Source of the DNA: JBIOHP01 sp044449065 | GTDB lineage: Bacteria; Bacteroidota; Ignavibacteria; UBA10030; SZUA-254 | Direction of reading: 5' to 3' | Assembly: GCA_044449065.1 (NCBI GenBank) | Contig: JBIOHP010000059.1 | Coordinates: 1 to 5,243 of the forward strand | DNA length: 5,243 bases | Shown here: piece after piece, positions 1 to 5,243 of the stretch | How the letters are laid out: every line of letters starts with the position of its first letter | Numbering within the stretch: position 1 is the stretch's first letter | Notes under the pieces: model-generated | What the model saw: the letters and a program-made list of their open reading frames with translations, nothing else | What the model was told of the DNA's origin: nothing | The model's database searches: none | Made by a program: the position numbers and the translations under genes

Positions 1-99
1 CATTATAGTTTGCCTGCCGCGTCTAAAGTGCACATGGTCGTTTACAATGTTCTAGGTCAGGTTGTTAAAACTCTGGTGGATGAAATTCAAGATGGAGGA
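1..99 (+). repeat. Terminal direct repeat, left copy
   Basis: Base-for-base identical to 5145-5243. It lies inside the sorting-domain coding sequence (HYSLP to the GG before YRETIW). The left edge is the window end itself, so the true extent of identity cannot be seen. An overlap of exactly 99 at both ends is what a de Bruijn assembler leaves on a contig that closes on itself at k = 99. Confidence 0.98.
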
Positions 100-228
100 T
101 ACCGGGAAACTATATGGAATGCGGTGAATATATCGAGCGGCTTTTATTTTTACCGGCTCGATGCAACCCGTGCGGATGAGCCTTCTAAAACGTTTACACA
201 AATCCGAAAAATGGTTCTTATCAAATGA
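1..228 (+). CDS. C-terminal end of a type IX secreted protein (sorting domain; 5' end outside the window)
   Basis: This is an open frame from base 1 to the TGA at 226-228, giving 75 residues with no real start inside the window. The TTG at 10 and the ATG at 34 lie in the middle of the domain and are not credible starts. The residues form the distal part of a T9SS type A sorting domain: HYSLP at the start, VVYNVLGQVVKTL in the middle, then SGFYFYRL and the terminal KMVLIK. In this family the domain directs export across the outer membrane by the Por machinery and is then normally removed, with the protein anchored at the surface or released. Its first 99 bases equal the last 99 of the window. 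This may therefore be the missing end of the long gene that starts at 225, if the contig is circular or tandem, or the end of an upstream paralogue. The domain identity is secure; which protein owns it is not. Confidence 0.9.
   Translation, partial: HYSLPAASKVHMVVYNVLGQVVKTLVDEIQDGGYRETIWNAVNISSGFYFYRLDATRADEPSKTFTQIRKMVLIK
225..228 (+). promoter_or_regulatory. ATGA stop-start overlap with no Shine-Dalgarno sequence
   Basis: The ATG of the long gene (225-227) shares bases with the TGA of the preceding frame (226-228). The 20 bases upstream (CGAAAAATGGTTCTTATCAA) contain no GGAGG-like site. A-rich leaders without Shine-Dalgarno are usual in Bacteroidota relatives, and the overlap suggests termination-reinitiation coupling. 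No promoter is needed or visible here, because the upstream bases code for the sorting domain. Confidence 0.7.
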
Positions 229-308
229 AAGAGAAAAGATGCACGTATCGCATTCGTTTCAATTTTCTCCTTGTGTTCATGTTATATGTCGCTACACTAA
301 CGCATGCG
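225..308 (+). other. Signal peptide of the long secreted protein
   Basis: Residues 1-28 have a basic start (K2, K4, R5, R9, R11), a hydrophobic core FNFLLVFMLYVATL at 12-25, and a THA|Q site. Cleavage after A28 leaves an N-terminal Gln, common among Bacteroidota-type exported proteins. There is no lipobox Cys near the site (the only Cys is residue 6, before the core), so Sec export with signal peptidase I cleavage is expected, not a lipoprotein. This agrees with the type IX sorting domain at the other end, since T9SS cargo first crosses the inner membrane by Sec. Confidence 0.88.
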
Positions 309-3300
309 CAAGTGCGAAACAAACTTTCATCTTATCCTGGAACAAACAATTATTCGAAGGGTAAAAACTCCGAAGTTTCAGCCGGAACTCCCTGTGATTT
401 GCCGCCATTCACATACCAGAACACGGGTGTTCACGTAAATCTTAATGGTGTCACAACCGATCCGTGGCTGAATATAACCGTTGTTGGGGATTCCGGAAGG
501 ATCCTTTATTCACCCTATGGGGGACAAATCTGGGGACCACAAGTGAGCGGTACAACGGAAAATCTATTGTCGATAAGTTATCTGGATCAGACGAACGGCA
601 TAATCGTCGGGGAACGTGGAACGATTCTCCATACGGGCAATGGCGGGCAGACGTGGACTCGGATGCCAAGTGGCGTAACAGCCACACTTCGCTCGGTGGT
701 ATGGATCCCTTATTACAATGCTGTTGCCGTTGGCGATAGCGGCACAATCCTTTTCTCCGGCGATGGCGGGTATACATGGCACACAACTCCCTCCAACACT
801 ACCTCCCGACTCACGGGAGTCTCTTTTAGTTCCGATCTACAAAACGGGATCATTGTTGGATGGGACGGGGTATATCTCCGTACATCTGACGGGGGATATC
901 ATTGGGGACTATGGAACATGTCACCGGAGTCGAGATACCTATCCGTCTGCTATGGAAACTATCATAATCTTGCGGTTATTGAAAAAAACACCGCCACCGG
1001 AGAATCAATCTATCGTACCTCCTGGGATTGGGGGATGTCTTGGCATGAATATCCTTATCCACCTAATCCGGGAAATTCAGATTCGGTTGGAACTATTTTA
1101 ATGGTAGATTCATATGTTTATGCTGCTGTCGGAAACATGTATTGTAGTAGCTCGGACGGGGGACAATCGTGGCATGACCAGGAACAATTCAAAGGCGGCA
1201 GTATCCGCGGCATCAATTCAACCCCCACGTTGGTTTGCGATGGAGGTGTTATTATCAGGAAAAGCGATTCGCATTGGCCCGGACCATTAGTGAGTTTAAT
1301 CACGCCCCCGAATAATTCTCAAAACGTCCTTACAGATGGCGGCGTCGTATTTTCATGGCACTCCTATACCGGAGGCACCATCGGAGATTCTATTCAATAT
1401 GGGTTTCAGCTCTCTAAAAACCTGGGCTTAAATTGCCCATCCATGGTTGCTGATACATTTATAACCGACACAACAATCACTATCAACAATCTTCAAAAAG
1501 GAACATCCCATTATTGGCGCGTTATTGCAGCCGGCACGCGAGGACAAACCGATAATACCGGAATCACGAAATTCACCACAGAAACAATCACCGTAGACCA
1601 ACCCGCGTCGCTTATCTCTCCGACAAATGGATCCGCCGATTTGCATTTGGAGATGGACCTTCAATCGAACTATGTTCTTCCGTTTAGCTGGCATCGCTAT
1701 CCTAACTATATATTCCCGGATAGCTCGGTTGGAACAGCGTCGATGCATGTTCAAATTGGTATAGATTCCACCTTCACCAGCGGTATGGTGGTCGACCAGG
1801 TTTATTCGCCGAACGATACCGCAAAGATTTTAATTCCTTTCCAATTAAATACGAAATATTATTGGCGCGCTCGACCAGCTTTTAATGTTGCAGTCGTAGC
1901 GCCGTGGTCTGCGACGTGGTCATTCACTTCCTCCGCTACTCCAAAACCGTATCCTTCGTTTGTGCGTATCTCGCCGGCAAACGGTGCATCGACATATCCC
2001 GAACAGATGAAGCGGTATGATCAATCCCTCCGGATTCGTTTCAACTGGCAGCCCTATCCAATTAAATTGAATCAGGACGGTTCTCAGGAAACTCCAACAT
2101 ATCTGATGCAATTCGCAAATGATTCACTCACTGTGGCACAGGGCAAAGGCACATTGAGGGGCTACGCATCTGCAGAATCCCTTGGTCACACTTTCTCTAA
2201 CTATGGATATTGGCTGCCATTCAAAATGTATTATTGGAGGATGCGCGCCGGCTACACCATCGGCGGAAGCCAATGGTCGGATGTTTGGTCGTTTACGGGC
2301 ATAGGCACGCCATCGACTATTCAAAAAGTTCAACAGGTTAATCAAGACTCGCTCCTTATTGCCGATTCTCAGCAAAAACATGGCTCGCCATCTTTACAGC
2401 GCTCATATCAGGAAGATTCGCTCCTGACCCTCACTGTGAGGTGTATCGTTCCTCCGGGAATATTAACAAAGGACAGCTTAACCATGATTGTATGCGACAC
2501 CGGAGACGTTTCCCAACCATGGCATTCAATAATCGCGCACATATTCTACTATAATAATAACAGCCCGATCTATAACGATTATAACGTCACAGGGCTGGGG
2601 ATGGATGGCTATCTGAATCTTCTCAATACTTTTCCAACGGTTCATAAAGGCGACCTCCTAACAATAAGCGGTTTCCCGATGGAGGATCCGCCGGGAAATA
2701 TCATGAGCAATACAGTTTTTAATTGTATGCATATTTCAATTCTGGGATCATCCGACACGACAACGCCGGTCTATCAATCAAACGTATCCGATTTTTACCT
2801 TGGCGGGAATATCCATTTCAGTACAGCCGAACAATATGAAGGATCAATTGTGGAATTGCGCCATGTTACTGTTCATGCTATTCTCGACGCAGGCAGGGGA
2901 ATCTTCGATATCACTGATGGCGCAGGCAATATAATTTCCACCACTGATTTATCATGCTGGTTCACTCTTGCGGGGCATAGAAATCCCGCCTCAACATATA
3001 CGCTTCCTCATCCCGGCGCCCATATTAACGTTATCCGTGGCGTGATTACCACTACAGGAGGTAAATACTGTATATCTCCAATACTGCCCGGTGAAATCGA
3101 TCTCGCTCCTGATCCCCCGCATACTATCAGCGGATTTATCTATTATAAGAATAGGAACATTGACGAGAATCAGGATACCATAACGCATCCATTATCTCAA
3201 TTTCCGATCACACTCTCGGGAAAAGTTCTGGTGAGTGTTTTTTCGGATACGAATGGAATGTATGCCTACTCAGGACTCGATTCGGGTTCTTACACAATCT

Positions 3301-5243
3301 CATGCCAAACGCCTCAAAAACCCTATGATCCTCAGGTAGTCATCACCGGACCAACATTGTATACCTTTACTACCGCACCGGAGACTGTTCACGTGCAGTT
3401 CGGATTATCGAGGCCCTGGAATCGCATTAGCGGAACACTGTTCCGCGACATCAACGAAAACGGCGAACAGGATTACGGCGAACCGGGGCTTGCCAATTGG
3501 ACGGTGAAGATCACCGGAGCAAATTCCGATTCGACCGTCACGGACGTGGCAGGAAATTATCTGTTTAAGAGGGTTGATCGTGGTTTGACATATGTAAGCG
3601 CAAGCATAAAGCCGGATAGTGAACAGATTTATCCGAGATGGTGGGAACATTATGCGATGGGCGGCGATTCATTAGGAAACAATTATCAATTAATCAACTT
3701 TGCCGTCCACCAGGTTCCGTCTCGTATAAAACTCCTGATGATTGTTCATGATAACTCGTACAATGTGATGCAAAAATTGTACTGGGGGAACAGGGCGGGC
3801 GCAACCTACGGCATCTGGGGAACAAATCCAAACGCCAGCAATATCGATTTTTCGGAAGGTGAAACTGAACTTCCTCCAACCTCGTATCCCCTGTACTACC
3901 ATTTTTTTGACGCGCGATTTCAAGACCCGCATCGTACTTCAAACCAATTCGGAGAAGGATCATGGGTGGATATGCGCAATTTTTATTCTCCGGCGCAGGT
4001 AGACACCCACCTTGTGGTCTTCCTCCCCGGTTACAATGAAGGCGGTGATTATCCGATGACCATCAGCTGGAATCATAATGATGTGAATGCCTCATATTCC
4101 GGAGATGTATCCTTTGTTGATTCGCTTGGTACAACAACTAACATGAAAACCTCCGATAGTCTGATCATCACCAACCGGAATATCAGGTGGCTTCTTCTCA
4201 TCTCTCATGATCCGACGCTGCCGCAAACATCATCAACACGCTGGCGTCTCTTTTCTATTCCCGGGATACTCACAACAGGAAATATCGCTGATGTTATTCC
4301 CTTTGTCTCATCATACCCATACTGGTATGATCCATCAACGGGATATAAATCTGCAGACCTTATGAATCCGGGGATTGGGTATTGGTTGAAATATCTTGAT
4401 TTGGATATCAATACAGCAAGTATAGGTGCGCCGCGCCCTCTACCTGAAACCCTTTCGATTAAAGGAGGATGGAATTTAGTCGGCGCGGCAAATATTCCCC
4501 TGAGTATTTACTCTCTTACTAGTGTACCTCCCTTTATTACTGGAAAATTCTTTGCATACAATCAGGGATATCAGCCCGCCGATACTCTGAAACCGTACCA
4601 GGGATATTGGGTGAAGGCAAGTCAGGATGGTTTATTGATCGTTCAAGGTGCTCAATCCAAAAATCCTTTTCCTCCGCTTATAACAGAACAAAAAGCGAGT
4701 ATTATATTCAAAAATGCCGATGTGATTTTGCAGACACTTGAATTAAACAGTGGCGAAGTTGAAACCAATCTCGCCGGGAATCTTTCCCGGTACGAAATGC
4801 CTCCCATACCTCCTGCCGGCATATCTGATATTCGCTTTGCATCGGGGAGATATTTAGAACTCATTCCATCCGATAAATTTGCCGATTATCCAATTCGATT
4901 ATCGGGTAATATTAAATACCCGCTTTCGATCGAATATCATTCCTCCAAATTTATGGAAGGTTTCGATGTCTCCGTAAAAAAAGGATCCAAGCTGTTATCC
5001 CTCTGCGAAAACGGGGCGGTGATTGTGAACGACGCTCACGATCAACTTATTCTCCATGTGAACGCAAAGAGACAGATGGTTTTGCCGAAAGAATACTCTC
5101 TTGAACAAAATTACCCGAACCCTTTCAATCCGGTTACCGTAATACATTATAGTTTGCCTGCCGCGTCTAAAGTGCACATGGTCGTTTACAATGTTCTAGG
5201 TCAGGTTGTTAAAACTCTGGTGGATGAAATTCAAGATGGAGGA
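225..5243 (+). CDS. Giant multidomain type IX secreted protein (propeller, FN3, SdrD-like, sorting domain), 3' end cut by the window
   Basis: One uninterrupted frame from ATG 225 gives 1673 residues to the window end. If it wraps through the 99-bp terminal overlap it ends at TGA 226-228, for 1715 residues. Start choice: ATG 225 leads directly into a signal peptide (KEKR n-region, hydrophobic residues 12-25, THA|Q cleavage after residue 28). Approximate order: propeller 80-352; FN3-like 354-453, 458-570 and 574-693; OB-like pair 697-960; SdrD B-like 968-1062 and 1068-1161; beta module 1170-1327; paired W/GYW modules 1338-1474; second beta module 1491-1620; sorting domain from Y1624 (NYPNPFNP at 1629-1636). 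No catalytic motif was recognised, and all modules are of protein- or glycan-binding or structural type. Inference: a surface-exposed or released adhesin-like or structural protein. The ATG overlaps the preceding stop as ATGA with no Shine-Dalgarno sequence, suggesting coupled translation. The frame is sure; the exact role is unknown. Confidence 0.95.
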   Translation, partial: MKEKRCTYRIRFNFLLVFMLYVATLTHAQVRNKLSSYPGTNNYSKGKNSEVSAGTPCDLPPFTYQNTGVHVNLNGVTTDPWLNITVVGDSGRILYSPYGGQIWGPQVSGTTENLLSISYLDQTNGIIVGERGTILHTGNGGQTWTRMPSGVTATLRSVVWIPYYNAVAVGDSGTILFSGDGGYTWHTTPSNTTSRLTGVSFSSDLQNGIIVGWDGVYLRTSDGGYHWGLWNMSPESRYLSVCYGNYHNLAVIEKNTATGESIYRTSWDWGMSWHEYPYPPNPGNSDSVGTILMVDSYVYAAVGNMYCSSSDGGQSWHDQEQFKGGSIRGINSTPTLVCDGGVIIRKSDSHWPGPLVSLITPPNNSQNVLTDGGVVFSWHSYTGGTIGDSIQYGFQLSKNLGLNCPSMVADTFITDTTITINNLQKGTSHYWRVIAAGTRGQTDNTGITKFTTETITVDQPASLISPTNGSADLHLEMDLQSNYVLPFSWHRYPNYIFPDSSVGTASMHVQIGIDSTFTSGMVVDQVYSPNDTAKILIPFQLNTKYYWRARPAFNVAVVAPWSATWSFTSSATPKPYPSFVRISPANGASTYPEQMKRYDQSLRIRFNWQPYPIKLNQDGSQETPTYLMQFANDSLTVAQGKGTLRGYASAESLGHTFSNYGYWLPFKMYYWRMRAGYTIGGSQWSDVWSFTGIGTPSTIQKVQQVNQDSLLIADSQQKHGSPSLQRSYQEDSLLTLTVRCIVPPGILTKDSLTMIVCDTGDVSQPWHSIIAHIFYYNNNSPIYNDYNVTGLGMDGYLNLLNTFPTVHKGDLLTISGFPMEDPPGNIMSNTVFNCMHISILGSSDTTTPVYQSNVSDFYLGGNIHFSTAEQYEGSIVELRHVTVHAILDAGRGIFDITDGAGNIISTTDLSCWFTLAGHRNPASTYTLPHPGAHINVIRGVITTTGGKYCISPILPGEIDLAPDPPHTISGFIYYKNRNIDENQDTITHPLSQFPITLSGKVLVSVFSDTNGMYAYSGLDSGSYTISCQTPQKPYDPQVVITGPTLYTFTTAPETVHVQFGLSRPWNRISGTLFRDINENGEQDYGEPGLANWTVKITGANSDSTVTDVAGNYLFKRVDRGLTYVSASIKPDSEQIYPRWWEHYAMGGDSLGNNYQLINFAVHQVPSRIKLLMIVHDNSYNVMQKLYWGNRAGATYGIWGTNPNASNIDFSEGETELPPTSYPLYYHFFDARFQDPHRTSNQFGEGSWVDMRNFYSPAQVDTHLVVFLPGYNEGGDYPMTISWNHNDVNASYSGDVSFVDSLGTTTNMKTSDSLIITNRNIRWLLLISHDPTLPQTSSTRWRLFSIPGILTTGNIADVIPFVSSYPYWYDPSTGYKSADLMNPGIGYWLKYLDLDINTASIGAPRPLPETLSIKGGWNLVGAANIPLSIYSLTSVPPFITGKFFAYNQGYQPADTLKPYQGYWVKASQDGLLIVQGAQSKNPFPPLITEQKASIIFKNADVILQTLELNSGEVETNLAGNLSRYEMPPIPPAGISDIRFASGRYLELIPSDKFADYPIRLSGNIKYPLSIEYHSSKFMEGFDVSVKKGSKLLSLCENGAVIVNDAHDQLILHVNAKRQMVLPKEYSLEQNYPNPFNPVTVIHYSLPAASKVHMVVYNVLGQVVKTLVDEIQDGG
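462..1280 (+). repeat. Seven-motif Asp-box / Ycf48-like beta-propeller
   Basis: Six repeats carry a G-x-x-G-x-(I/Y)-L strand followed by a D/N-G-G-x-x-W turn, and a seventh is degenerate. The turn tryptophans are W103, W144, W185, W227, W273, W316 and W351, spaced 41, 41, 42, 46, 43 and 35 residues. Best examples are GERGTILHTGNGGQTW and GDSGTILFSGDGGYTW. The fifth (SWDWGMSW) and seventh (RKSDSHW) have lost the GG pair. Seven blades fit the Ycf48/HCF136 family fold; related BNR/Asp-box repeats occur in sialidases and sortilin-type propellers. No sialidase active-site FRIP motif was seen, so a binding or scaffold role is likelier than hydrolysis. Blade boundaries are approximate. Confidence 0.82.
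1284..2303 (+). other. Three fibronectin type III-like modules in tandem
   Basis: Residues 354-453, 458-570 and 574-693 each open with a proline-rich strand of the form (I)(T/S)P-x-N-G/N-S/A (ITPPNNS, ISPTNGS, ISPANGA). Each then has an F-x-W strand (FSWHSY, FSWHRY, FNWQPY), a central stretch describing a repeated 'observed versus expected' strand pattern, and a Y-Y/H-W-R strand (HYWRVIAAG, YYWRARPA, YYWRMRAG). The second and third end with W-S-F-T; the first ends with KFTT. This is the usual FN3 layout in T9SS cargo. They probably act as spacers or binding modules holding the propeller away from the surface. The three are clearly related but well diverged, so the duplications are old. Confidence 0.75.
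2313..3104 (+). other. Paired OB-fold-like region (tentative)
   Basis: Residues about 697-960 open with STIQKVQQVNQDSLL and then a strand LLTLTVRCIVPP. They later give YEGSIVELRHVTVHAI, a GIFDITDGAGNI strand, HINVIRGVITTTGGKYCISP and end PGEIDLAPD. In FCB-group secreted proteins this order (index-style opening, 'L-x-V-x-G-x-V' strand, 'Y-E-G-x-x-V' strand, 'G-x-Y-x-I-x-P-R-x-x-x-D-I' ending) marks OB-fold-like modules, often found in pairs beside nucleases or as stand-alone surface modules. Here the conserved Arg of the ending is Leu (ISPILPGEI), and no nuclease domain is present. The assignment rests on pattern memory only and could be another all-beta fold. Confidence 0.5.
3126..3707 (+). 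other. Two SdrD B-like / Cna-B-type modules
   Basis: The second copy, residues 1068-1161, is textbook: ISGTLFRDINENGEQD, then GEPGL (1085-1089), a WTVKITG strand, TDVAGNYLFKRV and a closing strand NFAV. The acidic loop D1075-x-N1077-x-N1079-G-x-x-D1083 is a likely calcium site in this family. The first copy, residues 968-1062, follows the same plan (ISGFIYYKNRNIDENQD, FPITLSG, SDTNGMYAYSGLDSGSYTIS), with an altered loop and no GEPG. Such modules are rigid calcium-stabilised stalk units in surface proteins. Assignment is high for the second copy and moderate for the first. Confidence 0.8.
3732..4205 (+). other. T9SS-associated beta module, copy 1 (ELPP...FDARF type)
   Basis: Residues about 1170-1327 show an opening strand with a small-residue turn (YWGNRAGATYGI), then acidic ID-F-S-E-G-E-T-ELPP (1215-1218) and FDARF at 1228-1232. 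A W-rich strand TISWN and a closing LLLISHDP follow. This ELPP then F-D-A-R-F succession recurs near the C-terminus of many FCB-group T9SS cargo proteins, just before W/GYW modules or the sorting tail. Its role is not known to me; it is probably a structural immunoglobulin-like unit. A diverged second copy lies at 4695-5084. Confidence 0.6.
4236..4646 (+). repeat. Two W-x-L-x-x-x-P / GYW modules in tandem
   Basis: Copy 1 begins RWRLFSIPG (W1340) and ends PGIGYWLKY (W1387). Copy 2 begins GGWNLVGAANIP (W1416) and ends PYQGYWVKAS (W1462). Each has a central 'YDPSTGYKSAD' or 'AYNQGYQPAD' strand. The spacing between the opening and closing Trp is almost identical (47 and 46 residues), showing an internal duplication. 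These modules are common directly upstream of the sorting domain in Ignavibacteria-like T9SS cargo; their function is not established as far as I know. Confidence 0.72.
4695..5084 (+). other. T9SS-associated beta module, copy 2
   Basis: Residues about 1491-1620 carry ASIIFKNADVILQTLEL, then YEMPPIPPAG, DIRFASGRYLELI, a strand PLSIEYHSS and VSVKKGSKLLSL. The order matches copy 1 (ELPP/FDARF becomes EMPP/SDIRF), but the body is shorter. A short linker (RQMVLPKEYSLEQ) connects it to the sorting domain. Its likely role is to separate the folded cargo from the sorting tail. Confidence 0.6.
5094..5243 (+). other. Type IX sorting domain, N-terminal part (cut by the window end)
   Basis: Starting at Y1624 the residues read YSLEQNYPNPFNP, then VTVIHYSLP, and VVYNVLGQVVKTL before the window stops at GG (residue 1673). 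This is the standard opening of a Por secretion C-terminal domain in FCB bacteria. The remaining 42 residues (YRETIW... to KMVLIK) are present at 100-225 if the ends are joined. Joined, the domain is about 92 residues, the usual length for type A sorting domains. Confidence 0.93.
5145..5243 (+). repeat. Terminal direct repeat, right copy
   Basis: Identical to 1-99 with no mismatch, giving a period of 5144 bp. The right edge is the window end. The reading frame of the sorting domain is preserved across the join: CAT at 5145 is in frame with ATG 225, and CAT at 1 is in frame with the stop at 226. Confidence 0.98.

Noticed and set aside
161..364. Forward 67-residue open frame spanning the stop-start overlap
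   Set aside because: It overlaps both the sorting-domain tail and the signal peptide in another frame, and its translation has no recognisable feature.
451..786. Reverse-strand 111-residue open frame, and similar reverse frames at 1428-1754, 3405-3650 and 3694-3963
   Set aside because: They lie wholly within the forward gene, have compositionally odd translations rich in Arg/Cys/His, and show no domain; they are shadows.
718..1101. Forward 127-residue open frame in a second frame
   Set aside because: It overlaps the propeller coding sequence, whose repeat motifs fix the real frame; the alternative translation shows no motif.
462..1280. Sialidase enzyme, because of the Asp-box motifs
   Set aside because: No FRIP motif or catalytic Arg/Tyr/Glu arrangement is visible. 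The G-x-x-G-x-I-L strands match Ycf48-like non-enzymatic propellers better.
4774..4790. Perfect 7-bp hairpin (CCGGGAA / TTCCCGG, 3-base loop) as a terminator
   Set aside because: It sits inside the continuous reading frame, is not followed by a T run, and is short enough to occur by chance.
4976..4982. Run of seven A as a programmed frameshift or sequencing error site
   Set aside because: The frame stays intact on both sides with recognisable domain sequence, so no slip is needed.
1..5243. Small circular virus (about 5 kb, Microviridae-like size) or cryptic plasmid
   Set aside because: The whole length is one secreted-protein frame. There is no replication initiator, capsid, mobilisation gene, iterons or intergenic origin.

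Overview
The window is filled end to end by one very large secreted-protein gene on the + strand. There are no RNA genes, mobile-element genes, replication genes or CRISPR repeats. The closing domain is a type IX secretion (Por system) C-terminal sorting domain of the NYPNPFNP / YNVLGQ / GFYFYRL / KMVLIK kind. That tail style, together with a start codon lacking a Shine-Dalgarno sequence and a signal peptide cut before Gln, points to an FCB-superphylum bacterium (Ignavibacteria/Bacteroidota or a related candidate phylum). Genus cannot be named from the sequence.

Layout. Positions 1-228 are the last 75 codons of a gene ending in a type IX sorting domain. Its stop overlaps, as ATGA, the ATG at 225 of a long open frame that runs without interruption to the window end at 5243 (1673 codons, no stop reached). 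In order, the long protein has: a signal peptide; a propeller with seven recognisable GG..W (Asp-box/Ycf48-like) motifs; three fibronectin-III-like modules; a paired OB-fold-like region; two SdrD B-like modules; a T9SS-associated beta module; two W-L-x-x-P/GYW modules; a second T9SS-associated beta module; and the start of a sorting domain.

The first 99 bases are identical to the last 99 (1-99 = 5145-5243). The repeat ends exactly at both window ends, which is what an assembler leaves when a contig closes on itself with k = 99. Joined at the overlap, the unit is 5144 bp and the gene becomes 225 to 228 one lap later: 5148 nt, 1715 residues, 4 nt longer than the circle. A replicon with no intergenic DNA, origin or replication gene is implausible. 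The likelier readings are a tandem array of this gene, or a loop in the assembly graph caused by adjacent genes that share a near-identical sorting-domain sequence. The protein is probably a surface or secreted adhesin-like or structural protein. No catalytic domain was recognised.
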